A stretch of 35,946 nucleotides of DNA, taken from CAZWUZ01 sp964637655 [NCBI: uncultured bacterium]. Lineage in GTDB: Bacteria > DAOPZR01. This document shows positions 1-8,048 of the stretch, one piece after another; position 1 is the first letter of the stretch, and the number at the start of each line of letters is the position of its first letter. Below the pieces are notes generated by a model, which ran no database searches, was not told the DNA's origin, and was given only the letters and a program-made list of their open reading frames with translations. A program made the position numbers and the translations under genes. Location: the NCBI GenBank assembly GCA_964637655.1, contig CAZWUZ010000006.1, positions 1 to 35,946 of the forward strand, written 5' to 3'.

Positions 1-1
1 G

Positions 2-736
2 CGCCGGCTTGCGCGTTTGCGGCTGCAGGTGCATACGCAGGTGGTCATCGGCCCCGGGCTCAACGACGGGGCGGTGCTGGCACGGACCTTGCGCGACCTC
101 GCGCGCCTGCGCCCCTGTGTGGCCTCGGTGGCGCTGGTTCCCGTCGGGCTGACCGCGCACCGCGCGCGCGCCTTCCCGCTGCGCCCGCTGACCGCTGACG
201 AAGCGCGCGCGGTACTCACTTTGGCGCACCGCTATGACGCGCGCCTGCGCCCGCGCACCGGGTCGGGGTGGGTCTACCCCGCCGACGAACTCTACCATCT
301 CGCCGGTGCACCGCTGCCGCGCCGCGCCTTCTATGACGATTTTCCGCAGCTGGAAAACGGGGTGGGGATGGCGCGCCGGCTGCTGGACCGCCTGCCGCGC
401 CTGCGTCTTGCCGGGCCGCGCCCGCACACGGTGCTGACGGGCGAACTGGCGGCGCCGCTGCTCGCCCGCTGGGCGGTGCGCACGCAGACCCGCATCATCG
501 CCGTGCCCAACCGCTGGTTCGGCGGCAACGTCAACGTCGCCGGCCTGCTGGCGGGCCGCGACCTGCTGCCGTACGCGCGGCGGGTCACGCGCGGCACGCT
601 CTTTATTCCCGGGGGCGCGCTCAATGCCGACGGGAAATTCGTCGATGACCTGCCGCTGGCGCAGCTGGCGGCGGCCGTGCGCGCGCAGGTGCGCTGCTAT
701 GATGATACGGGTGAGGTGACGGCATGCGCCGCGTAG
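2..736 (+). CDS. DUF512 / TIGR03279-family radical SAM protein, C-terminal part (5' end outside window)
   Basis: The reading frame is already open at base 2 and ends at the TAG at 734-736, so the gene starts before the window. The visible 244 residues hold the end of the radical SAM barrel (an HTQVVIGPGLNDG segment) followed by the DUF512 domain. DUF512 hallmarks are a DELYHLAG-like segment, then YDDFPQLENGVGM, then a C-terminal segment with NRWFGGNVNVAGLL. In full-length relatives an N-terminal PDZ-like domain and the CxxxCxxC cluster motif precede this; both would lie upstream of base 1. The reaction of this family is not known to me. Its last 13 bases overlap the start of der, so the two are probably co-transcribed and translationally coupled, and this adjacency is also seen in other bacteria. 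Family assignment is firm; function is not. Confidence 0.88.
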   Translation, partial: RRLARLRLQVHTQVVIGPGLNDGAVLARTLRDLARLRPCVASVALVPVGLTAHRARAFPLRPLTADEARAVLTLAHRYDARLRPRTGSGWVYPADELYHLAGAPLPRRAFYDDFPQLENGVGMARRLLDRLPRLRLAGPRPHTVLTGELAAPLLARWAVRTQTRIIAVPNRWFGGNVNVAGLLAGRDLLPYARRVTRGTLFIPGGALNADGKFVDDLPLAQLAAAVRAQVRCYDDTGEVTACAA

Positions 737-2043
737 CGCTTATCGGGCGTCCCAACGTCGGCAAGTCGACGCTCTTCAACCGCCTGACCGGCGAGCGGCA
801 GGCCATTGTCGCCCCGGTGGCCGGGGTCACGCGCGACCGCATCTACGGCACCGTCGAGTGGTGCGGCAAGTCGTTCATCCTCATCGACACCAGCGGGCTC
901 GACTTTGCCGACGGGGATTCGCTCGCCTCGCTGATGCGCCGGCAGGTGCGGCTCGCGGCGGACGAGGCGGACGCGGTCATCTGGGTCACCGACGCGCGCG
1001 AAGGGGTGGTCCCCGCCGACCACGAGGTGGCCGCCTTCCTGCGGCGCAGCGGCAAGCCGTACGTGGTCGCGGTCAACAAAATCGACGGGTTGGACGAGAC
1101 GGCAGCGACCGAGTTCCACGCGCTCGGCATCGACACGTTTTATCCGGTCGCCGCCGAGCACGGCACCGGGACGGGGGAACTGCTCGAAGCGGTGCTGGGC
1201 ATACTTCCCCCCGAAGCGGAGGAGGCCCCGTTTGCCGGCATCCGTGTCGCCGTCATCGGGCGTCCCAATGTCGGCAAGTCGTCATTAGTCAACGCGCTGA
1301 CGGGTGACGAGCGCTGCCTCGTCAGCCCCATGGCGGGGACGACGCGCGATTGCGTCGATACCGACCTGACCTGGCAGGGGCAGGCGTTCCGCCTTGTCGA
1401 CACCGCCGGGCTGCGCCGGCAGAGCAGCATCCGGGATGACCTCGAGTACTACAGCGTGCTGCGCGCCGAGGCGGCGCTCGAACGCTGTGATGTGGCGGTC
1501 TTCGTGCTCGATGCGACGCAACCGCTCTCCGAGCAGGATGCGCGCATCGGCGGGATGATCAACGAGCGCGGCTGCGCCTGCCTGATTGCGGTCAACAAGT
1601 GGGATGCGCTCCCCGAGCGCAGCGACGACACGGCCAAGGCCTGGCAGCGCGAGATTTCCCGCCACCTGCAGTTCCTCGATTACGCGCCGGTGGTCTACAC
1701 CTCGGCCACCGAGCGGCGGCATGTCTTCCGCCTGCTCGAACTGGCGCAGCAGGCGCATACGGAGGGGAAGGTGCGCGCGACGACGGGGGCGCTCAACCGC
1801 CTGCTGCTCGAAGCGAAGACCGTGGTGCCGCCGCCGTCGCGGCACGGCAAGCGCGCGGCGCTGCGTTACATCGCGCAGATCGGTACCGCGCCGCCGCTCT
1901 TCGCGCTCATGGTCAATGATCCCGACCTGGTGCACTTTTCCTACCGGCGGTATATCACCAACCGCCTGCGCGAACAGTATGCGTTTACCGGCTGGCCCAT
2001 CCGGCTGGTGGTGCGCGCGGGGGAGAAGCGGCAGCGGCGCTGA
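724..2043 (+). CDS. der: Ribosome biogenesis GTPase Der (EngA)
   Basis: The 439-residue product is the expected length for Der, a GTPase with two tandem G domains that acts in maturation of the 50S ribosomal subunit in the cytoplasm. The first P-loop is GRPNVGKST at residues 8-16 and the second GRPNVGKSS at about 179-187. Each domain also shows its G3 (DTSG, DTAG) and G4 (NKID, NKWD) motifs. The last ~85 residues form the KH-like domain typical of the family. The ATG at 724 lies inside the end of the upstream DUF512 gene, and the TGA overlaps the next gene's ATG by one base (TGATG at 2041-2045). This points to a translationally coupled operon. Nothing looks damaged. Confidence 0.97.
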   Translation: MRRVALIGRPNVGKSTLFNRLTGERQAIVAPVAGVTRDRIYGTVEWCGKSFILIDTSGLDFADGDSLASLMRRQVRLAADEADAVIWVTDAREGVVPADHEVAAFLRRSGKPYVVAVNKIDGLDETAATEFHALGIDTFYPVAAEHGTGTGELLEAVLGILPPEAEEAPFAGIRVAVIGRPNVGKSSLVNALTGDERCLVSPMAGTTRDCVDTDLTWQGQAFRLVDTAGLRRQSSIRDDLEYYSVLRAEAALERCDVAVFVLDATQPLSEQDARIGGMINERGCACLIAVNKWDALPERSDDTAKAWQREISRHLQFLDYAPVVYTSATERRHVFRLLELAQQAHTEGKVRATTGALNRLLLEAKTVVPPPSRHGKRAALRYIAQIGTAPPLFALMVNDPDLVHFSYRRYITNRLREQYAFTGWPIRLVVRAGEKRQRR

Positions 2044-3509
2044 TGCGCCTGCTGCTGGCGGTGGCACTCTGCCTGCTGGCGGCGGGATGCAACGCGTCGG
2101 GCGTGGAGGAGGAGACGATGGCACGGCAGACCGTATTCGAGAATGCGCTGATGCCGCGCGGCTTCTATCCGTACGCGGAGCAGGAACTGCGGCGGCTGAT
2201 CCGCGGCCACCTGCGGCTGGCGGCGCCGGTCACGGGCGGCACGGTGCATGCCCTCATCTTTCCGCATGCCGGGTACACCTACTGCGCGCCGCAGATGGCG
2301 GCGGCGATGAAGGCCGTCGCGGGTCGGCAGTACGCGCGGGTCATCACCGTCGCGTTCACCCACCGCGTGCCGTGTGACGGGTTCTCCGTGCTCGCCGCCG
2401 ACGGCTATAAGACGCCGCTCGGGACTTCCCCTGTTGACCGGGTGCTGACCGACCGGCTCAACGCGCTGCCGGGCGGCGGCTACCGCGCGGAACTGCATCG
2501 CGAGGAGAACTCCACCGCGGTGACCGTGCCGTGGGTGCAGGAGGTGCTCGGCCTGCAGACGCCCGTGGTGGAAATAGCGCTCGGGCAGCCGTCCGACACG
2601 GTCGCCGCCGGGCTGGCGGCAGCGCTGGCAGAGACAGCGGACAGCACGACCCTCTTCATCTTCAGTACCGACATGTCGCATTACCACGAGGCGGCCGAGG
2701 CGGAACGGATGGACGGCGAGGTGATCGCGCTGCTTGAGGCGGGGCGGTATGACGAACTGCAGCGCAAGCTGGCGGCGCGCGAACTGGAATGCTGCGGCAG
2801 CGCTCCGCTCGGCATCGCCATGCGCCTCGCGCAGGCACAGGGCTGGGCGCCGCCGCGCATCCTGATGTACGGGCATTCGGGGCAGATTGCCGGCGACTAC
2901 GGTGAAGTGGTGGGCTATATGGGTGGCGTCTTTGCCACGGGCGCGACGCTGCCGGAGCGCTGCGAGCCGATCACGCACGAAGGGCAAAAGACACTGCTGG
3001 CACTGGCCCGCCGCACCATCACCACGTATCTCGAGCGGGGCGACACGTTGCGCGTCCCTGAAGACCTTGTGCTGACGCAGCGCATGGGGGCGTTTGTCAC
3101 CCTGCATAAGCGCGGGCAGTTGCGCGGCTGCATCGGGAATATCGTCGCGCAGGATATTCTGCCGAAGACGATTATCAATATGGCGATTGCCGCGGCGACG
3201 CAGGACCCGCGCTTCCCGCCGCTGACCGCGGTGGAACTCGCGCAGTGCGATCTCGAAATCTCCGTGCTGACCCCACCGTCGCGCTGCCGCGACGCGCAGC
3301 AGATCGTCATCGGGCGCGACGGCATCATCCTGCGCGTCGGGCGCCACTCGGGGGTCTTCCTGCCGCAGGTACCCGTCGAGCAGGGCTGGGACCGCGACGA
3401 GTATCTTGCGGAGATCGGCCTGAAGGCGGGCCTTGACACGGACGCCTGGCGCGACCCGCGCGCCGAGCTCTACACCTTCACCGCCCAGGTCTTCGGGGAA
3501 AAGGAATAG
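2043..3509 (+). CDS. MEMO-AMMECR1 fusion protein (AmmeMemoRadiSam proteins B and A in one chain), possible lipoprotein
   Basis: Residues ~38-300 match the MEMO fold (related to class III extradiol dioxygenases). Likely metal-site residues are H75 (FPHAGY), H107 (FTHR), D210 and H213 (STDMSHYH) and C250/C251. Residues ~310-485 match AMMECR1, with the signature LRGCIG at 360-365. The two domains are usually separate adjacent genes, with a radical SAM partner; no such partner is visible here. The N-terminus reads as a lipoprotein signal: MRLLLAVALCLLAAGC, predicted cleavage before C16. This would place the protein on the membrane, outside the cytoplasm, which is unexpected for these domains. A rival start is the ATG at 2118, preceded by a strong AGGAGG at 2107-2112. 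From that start the product is cytoplasmic, with 463 residues. I keep the coupled TGATG start at 2043, but localisation is open. The biochemical role of the family is unresolved. Confidence 0.88.
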   Translation: MRLLLAVALCLLAAGCNASGVEEETMARQTVFENALMPRGFYPYAEQELRRLIRGHLRLAAPVTGGTVHALIFPHAGYTYCAPQMAAAMKAVAGRQYARVITVAFTHRVPCDGFSVLAADGYKTPLGTSPVDRVLTDRLNALPGGGYRAELHREENSTAVTVPWVQEVLGLQTPVVEIALGQPSDTVAAGLAAALAETADSTTLFIFSTDMSHYHEAAEAERMDGEVIALLEAGRYDELQRKLAARELECCGSAPLGIAMRLAQAQGWAPPRILMYGHSGQIAGDYGEVVGYMGGVFATGATLPERCEPITHEGQKTLLALARRTITTYLERGDTLRVPEDLVLTQRMGAFVTLHKRGQLRGCIGNIVAQDILPKTIINMAIAAATQDPRFPPLTAVELAQCDLEISVLTPPSRCRDAQQIVIGRDGIILRVGRHSGVFLPQVPVEQGWDRDEYLAEIGLKAGLDTDAWRDPRAELYTFTAQVFGEKE

Positions 3510-3516
3510 CCGGGGT

Positions 3517-5904
3517 TCAGGGTATTACCCGCCGCAATTTTACGGCGAGGGTTGCCGGGTGGAGCAGAGCGTCCGTTGCGTAGCGCAGCGGCTGGCGTAT
3601 GATGCGGCGACGGAGAACAAAGGCGTCCCAACGTTGTTGGGCACGGGCGCGGATTGTTTCGAGGTCGGTGGCGGTCAGTTCCTGCGTGCGCAAAACCGCG
3701 GTACGATATCCGTCGTAGCGGTTATAGTCCTCAGAAATCAGCAAGCCTTCGCGTTTTCCCTGCTCGTACAAGCGGCTGCCCGGAAAGGGCGTGGCAAGCG
3801 AAAACTGCAACGTATCCGGTGCAAGTTTCAGGGCCAGCCGGATAGTGGCTTCGGCGGTGGCGCGGGTTTCGCCCGGCAATCCAAAGCAGAAGGTGAGATG
3901 GGTTTTGATGCCGAGCTTGCGGGTGAGACGGATATTGGCTGTGGCGAGCCGCAAGTCGAGCTTTTTGCCGATGCCGTTGACGATGTCCTGGTCAGCGGAT
4001 TCGATGCCGTATTTCACCGCGTGCAGGCCGCTGGCGCGCAGGGCGGCGAGCAGTTCGCGGTCCATGAGGTCGGCTCGCGCCATCATCGCCCAGGGCACGC
4101 GCAGGTTGCGCCGTTGCAGTTCCGCGGCGAAGGCGAGCAACCGTTCCCGCCCGATATTGAAGGTGTCGTCGTCGAAATAGACCGAGGCGTAGCCGCCGTG
4201 GCGGACGAGATGTTCAAACTCGTCGGCAATGGCAGCGGCGGCGCGCGGGCGATATCTGGCGCTGCCGTACATGACCTGCGGCCAGGCGCAGAAGCTGCAC
4301 TGGTAGGGGCAGCCGCGGCTGCCCCACATCTGCACGCTGGGCAGGGGCATGTCGCCGGGGACATCATAATATCGGGTCATCGGGAAAAGATGGCGCGCCG
4401 GCCAGGGCAGGGCATCGAGATCGGCGAGAGGCAGGCGCGGGCTGCTGCAGGCCGGCGTGCCGCCGGCCTGCCGATACACGAGGCCGGGCACGATGTCGAG
4501 TGGCCGGTCGGCGACGTGGGCGCGCAGCAGGTCGCGCAGGGTAATCTCATATTCGCCGTGCAGGGCGATATCGATAGCGGGGTGGGCGGCGAGAAAAGCC
4601 GGGTCACTGAGCGGGGCGTGGTTGCCGACGGCAATAAGCGTGGTCTGGGGCAGGCGCCGGCGCAGTTCGCGAAAATCAGCGAGGTCGGAAGCGAGCGAGG
4701 CGGTGGCGATTTCCAGCACGACCAGTTCCGGCAGCGCCGCCGCCGCACGGTCGTAAAAGGCGGCGGGGGTGAGATGGTCCGCTATCCCGTCGATGACCGC
4801 GACTGTGTGCCCGTCCTGTTCGAGCAGCGCGGCGGCGTAGGCGAGGAAGAAGGGGAAGGGCATATAATTGCTGTCGCAGCGCTCGAAATGCGGCCAGCGG
4901 CTGCCGGCCCGCACGCCGTAATGCCCCTCGCTCTGCCACGGGGCGTTGGCGAGCAGTACCCGCCGGCCGGTTGACCGTACGAGGCTGCCGACAGGTTGGG
5001 AGGCCGGCAGGAGCGAGCGCCGCGCATGTTCGCGGGGGATGGCGACAATCAGCGTGTAGGAGAAAACCTCGAGGCAGCGGCGGACAAACGATGCCAGCTC
5101 AATGATTGGCAGCAGCGAACCGTGCGACCCGGCGAGCTCGAACAGGTCGTAAGCTTCGGCCTGGAGCCGGACGAGAATCTCGTGGGCGGTAATCCCTGTT
5201 TGTTGCAGGACGACGGGCCAAAACTCGAACAGCACCACCGGTTGCCGGCCATGTCGACTGAGCAACTGGCGCATGCCGGCGAGGGCCAACCCTTCCGCGC
5301 CCTGAATGTCCATTTTTATGAGGTCGACCCGGTCAATGTGCTCCTCGCGGATGAAATCATCGAGGGCGAAACACAGCACGCTGGTGCCGGCGGTATCCGG
5401 GGTCAGGGCCAGGCGGTAATCCACCATCTGTCGGCTTGGCGCCAACCGGGCAGTGCCGGTGACATCTGCCACCGCGGCGGCGATAGCCCGGGCATTGTCA
5501 CAATGATTCGCGGCAAGATTTTTGGTCAGCAAGGCATAGTTGCCGGGCGCGGGTTCGAAGGCGAATAACCGCCCGGCCGGACCTGCCAGACGGGAGAGCA
5601 AGAGGGAGAAGTATCCGATATTGGCGCCGATATCGAATACGGTATCGCCCGGTTGGACGAAGCGGGACAGGAAAACAGCGGTTTCCGGCTCATAAACTCC
5701 GTTATTCAGGGAAAGGTGCAGTTCATCGTCCGGATCCAGGAAAATGGTCATGCCATTGCCTTGCACCGCCGGTGGTCGGAGCCGTCGCATCAGTGGACGG
5801 AAAAATCCGGCATGGCGGGAATCGTAAGGGAAGAGAAGGTTGAACCCGCGCCGCAATAGAAAGTGGAACAGTTTTTTCCAAAGGGCAAAAGCCAGTGTGC
5901 GCAT
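3517..5904 (-). CDS. FkbM-type methyltransferase fused to B12-binding radical SAM enzyme
   Basis: This 795-residue protein has two enzyme halves. Residues ~50-290 are an FkbM-family SAM methyltransferase, with motif I VFDIGANIGYFS at 89-100, an acidic motif II (FAFEPAP, 114-120) and IKMDIQGAEG at ~196-205. FkbM enzymes typically O-methylate sugars or polyketides. Residues ~314-470 resemble the cobalamin-binding Rossmann domain of B12-dependent radical SAM enzymes. The radical SAM barrel follows, with the cluster ligands C532, C536 and C539 (GCPYQCSFC). The C-terminal ~90 residues resemble the helical tail of such enzymes. The ATG at 5904 has an AAAGG ribosome-binding site 7 bases upstream. 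The gene faces away from the 6007 methyltransferase and converges with the MEMO gene, 7 bases apart. The fusion suggests that both halves act on one substrate, perhaps a sugar or lipid of the neighbouring glycan locus (inference). Confidence 0.87.
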   Translation of the reverse strand: MRTLAFALWKKLFHFLLRRGFNLLFPYDSRHAGFFRPLMRRLRPPAVQGNGMTIFLDPDDELHLSLNNGVYEPETAVFLSRFVQPGDTVFDIGANIGYFSLLLSRLAGPAGRLFAFEPAPGNYALLTKNLAANHCDNARAIAAAVADVTGTARLAPSRQMVDYRLALTPDTAGTSVLCFALDDFIREEHIDRVDLIKMDIQGAEGLALAGMRQLLSRHGRQPVVLFEFWPVVLQQTGITAHEILVRLQAEAYDLFELAGSHGSLLPIIELASFVRRCLEVFSYTLIVAIPREHARRSLLPASQPVGSLVRSTGRRVLLANAPWQSEGHYGVRAGSRWPHFERCDSNYMPFPFFLAYAAALLEQDGHTVAVIDGIADHLTPAAFYDRAAAALPELVVLEIATASLASDLADFRELRRRLPQTTLIAVGNHAPLSDPAFLAAHPAIDIALHGEYEITLRDLLRAHVADRPLDIVPGLVYRQAGGTPACSSPRLPLADLDALPWPARHLFPMTRYYDVPGDMPLPSVQMWGSRGCPYQCSFCAWPQVMYGSARYRPRAAAAIADEFEHLVRHGGYASVYFDDDTFNIGRERLLAFAAELQRRNLRVPWAMMARADLMDRELLAALRASGLHAVKYGIESADQDIVNGIGKKLDLRLATANIRLTRKLGIKTHLTFCFGLPGETRATAEATIRLALKLAPDTLQFSLATPFPGSRLYEQGKREGLLISEDYNRYDGYRTAVLRTQELTATDLETIRARAQQRWDAFVLRRRIIRQPLRYATDALLHPATLAVKLRRVIP

Positions 5905-5922
5905 GTCGTGCCTTTCCCGGAG

Positions 5923-5951
5923 AGCATAGCATAGGCCGGTATTTCAGCCAA
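5923..5951 (-). promoter_or_regulatory. Putative promoter of the FkbM-radical SAM gene
   Basis: On the minus strand TTGGCT (5946-5951) is followed after 17 bases by TATGCT (5923-5928), and a TG lies just before the -10 (TGCTATGCT, extended -10). A second overlapping TATGCT lies 5 bases upstream. Transcription would start near 5916, leaving a short leader that still holds the AAAGG site. Found by eye; moderate match. Confidence 0.4.
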
Positions 5952-6006
5952 ATGTTGCCGCTGGCTTAAAGGTATGTTACAAACTAGTCGAGTCACGGAG
6001 GCGAAG

Positions 6007-6795
6007 ATGGACGGAAATCTGGCGGCGCGGTTCTACTCGAAATTCGGGGCGTTGGGGTGGAGGTTGTTTCGTCGCCGACGGTGGAACCGTGAACAGCTGA
6101 CGGCCATGGTGGCGGCCCAGGGTGAATGGGTCCATGACATTGAGTTGCCCTTCGGGATTTCGACGGGCGGGCTCAAGGTTTTTCCCGATCATGCGCAATT
6201 TCGCTGGCAGTTCATCCGCGATTATGTGCTCCGGCACTGTGCAGGTGAGTCTTTTCTCGATGTCGGTTGCAGTGACGGTTTTTTCTGCCATGAAGCGCGC
6301 AAGGCGGGCGCGTCGTATGTCCTGGGAATCGACGAGCATGGCCCATCATTGGTCCGGGCCCGGATCGCCGCGGACGCGCTCGGCCGCTGGATCGAATATC
6401 GCCAGGCCAGCGTCTACGACCTGCCGCGCCTGCGCTTCGTTCCGAAACAGTTTGATAACATCTTGTTTCTCGGGGTTTTTTACCATTTGCGCCATCCCTT
6501 GCTGGCTCTGGATATTCTTTTCGCGCGGGCGCGGAAACGGATATTCCTGCATTCGATGATCAAGGGTCCCACGGAACCGGTCGCAGTGGATGCGGATTAC
6601 CACCTCGGCGAAGAGAAAGTGTTTTTCCGGCCGGGTTTTCCGAAACTGCACTTCATCCGGGGAAATTTTGCTTACGATGAAACCTCGAAGATCTGGTGGG
6701 TACCCAACGCCAACGGCCTGCGGGAAATCGTGCACAGCTATCCGTTCCGGAACATCATCGAACTTCGCCCGGATATGTATATCCTCGAAAAATAG
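6007..6795 (+). CDS. Class I SAM-dependent methyltransferase (CmoB/DUF1698-like)
   Basis: The 262-residue product has a Rossmann methyltransferase core: motif I FLDVGCSDG at 83-91, the acidic end of strand 2 (GIDE, 107-110), and a post-motif region with ILFLGVFYHLRHP. The layout recalls the CmoB-like DUF1698 group, whose members modify tRNA. Here the neighbours are radical SAM enzymes and glycosyltransferases, so a sugar or secondary-metabolite substrate is more likely (inference). I chose the ATG at 6007 because GGAGG at 5997-6001 sits 5 bases upstream. An earlier in-frame ATG at 5974 has no such site. The gene points the same way as the radical SAM run that starts 47 bases downstream. That run appears to have its own promoter. 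Confidence 0.85.
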   Translation: MDGNLAARFYSKFGALGWRLFRRRRWNREQLTAMVAAQGEWVHDIELPFGISTGGLKVFPDHAQFRWQFIRDYVLRHCAGESFLDVGCSDGFFCHEARKAGASYVLGIDEHGPSLVRARIAADALGRWIEYRQASVYDLPRLRFVPKQFDNILFLGVFYHLRHPLLALDILFARARKRIFLHSMIKGPTEPVAVDADYHLGEEKVFFRPGFPKLHFIRGNFAYDETSKIWWVPNANGLREIVHSYPFRNIIELRPDMYILEK

Positions 6796-6807
6796 CGGTC
6801 ATCCGGC

Positions 6808-6836
6808 TTGCGCGGTGTTGTTTCGGCAAGTATAGT
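6808..6836 (+). promoter_or_regulatory. Putative promoter of the radical SAM run, implying a leaderless mRNA
   Basis: TTGCGC (6808-6813), a 17-base spacer and TATAGT (6831-6836, 5 of 6 matches to TATAAT) lie directly before the ATG at 6843. Only six bases separate the -10 box from the start codon, so transcription would begin at or next to the A of ATG. No Shine-Dalgarno sequence is visible before this ATG, which fits leaderless initiation. Confidence 0.45.
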
Positions 6837-6842
6837 TGGACT

Positions 6843-8048
6843 ATGTTTAGCGATCGAATAAGAAATCGCCTGGCGAGTTACCGGCTGTACTGCGGGGTGC
6901 GGCACGGGGCAAGGGCTTTTGCCGCGCCGTACCGGTTCTCGCTGTGCCCGACCTATCGCTGCAATCTGCGCTGTTCCGCCTGCTGGTGCTATTCGCCGCT
7001 GGTGGGTGAGCGCGGACTGGCGCCGGAACTGCGGCAGCAGGAAGTTCCGTATGCGCGCCTTGAAAAACTGGTGCGGGACCTGCTGGCGCAGGGAACGGTG
7101 TATTTTTCCGTTTCGGGCGGGGGCGAGCCGCTGCTCTATCCGCAGATCCTGCCGCTGCTCCGCCTGATCAAGCACAACCCGCGTATCCGCTGCGATCTTA
7201 ACACCAATTTCACCGTGGCGACGGAGGAAGTGATTGAAACCCTGGTGGCTTGCGCGGTCGACGCGGTGATTGTCAGCGTGTGGGCGGGCACGCCGGAGAC
7301 CTATGCCGCGGTCCATCCGGGCGCGCCGGACGGCCTGTTTGCGAAGATGACGGCTGATTTGCGCCGCCTGAACCACCTGCGGCGCGAACGCGGCGCGGCC
7401 ATGGAGGTGGTGGTCAATCACGTGGTGTACCGCGACAACTGGCGCGAGTTTCCCGCCCTGGTCGAGTACGCCTACCTGACCGGCTCGACCCAATTGCGTT
7501 TCACGCATGTCGATATCGTCGCGGGCAGGACCGACGCGCTGGCTTTGACTGAGGAAACGCGGTTATCGCTGCTGGCGCAAGCGGAGCGGATAGCTGATTT
7601 GCAGCGGGAATATGAGGTGCGGCACGGCTGCCGGGTGGTCCTGGTCGAGTTCGACCAGTTCCTGCGGCGCTTGCGCCGGACCGGGCCGGCGGCCGGCCAA
7701 TACGACGCCCCGGTGATGCGGCGGCATCAATGCTACGCGGGCTGGGGTTTCTTCCAGTTGTTTCCCGACGGGAACTTTAATTCATGCTGTCGCATCGTTG
7801 AACCCCGCGGCAACCTGGCGCAGAATGATTTTGCCGTGGTATGGAACGGGCCCGGACAGCAGGCATTCCGCCGCCTGACCCGCGACCTTGACCGGGAAAA
7901 GGTTGATGCCCATAACCTGCCCTGCGGCGGGTTATGCGATAACCTGCAGGACACGCGGCATGTGGCGCAGCGGCTTGCCGCCTTGACGAAACCGGAGCGT
8001 CTGCTGCTGGATCTGCTGTGCGGTCGCGCGCCCGGGACCGGACAATGA
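6843..8048 (+). CDS. Radical SAM protein with SPASM-like C-terminal cluster region
   Basis: The 401-residue product carries C40-x3-C44-x2-C47 (in CNLRCSACW), which binds the SAM-cleaving 4Fe-4S cluster, followed by the SGGGEPLLYP segment (the GGEP SAM-contact motif). The C-terminal ~95 residues hold a further set of cysteines (CYAGWGFF, NSCCR, PCGGLC) laid out like a SPASM auxiliary-cluster domain. The substrate cannot be told from sequence; SPASM proteins modify peptides or act as sugar or alcohol dehydrogenases. The open frame extends upstream to 6696 but overlaps the methyltransferase there, so I use the ATG at 6843, where the SAM domain begins normally. It overlaps the next gene by 4 bases (ATGA), so these radical SAM genes form one operon. 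Confidence 0.88.
   Translation: MFSDRIRNRLASYRLYCGVRHGARAFAAPYRFSLCPTYRCNLRCSACWCYSPLVGERGLAPELRQQEVPYARLEKLVRDLLAQGTVYFSVSGGGEPLLYPQILPLLRLIKHNPRIRCDLNTNFTVATEEVIETLVACAVDAVIVSVWAGTPETYAAVHPGAPDGLFAKMTADLRRLNHLRRERGAAMEVVVNHVVYRDNWREFPALVEYAYLTGSTQLRFTHVDIVAGRTDALALTEETRLSLLAQAERIADLQREYEVRHGCRVVLVEFDQFLRRLRRTGPAAGQYDAPVMRRHQCYAGWGFFQLFPDGNFNSCCRIVEPRGNLAQNDFAVVWNGPGQQAFRRLTRDLDREKVDAHNLPCGGLCDNLQDTRHVAQRLAALTKPERLLLDLLCGRAPGTGQ

Noticed and set aside
3433-4974. A 513-codon plus-strand open frame.
   Set aside because: It is antisense to the B12 radical SAM half of the 3517-5904 gene and overlaps the MEMO-AMMECR1 gene end; composition is typical of a shadow frame.
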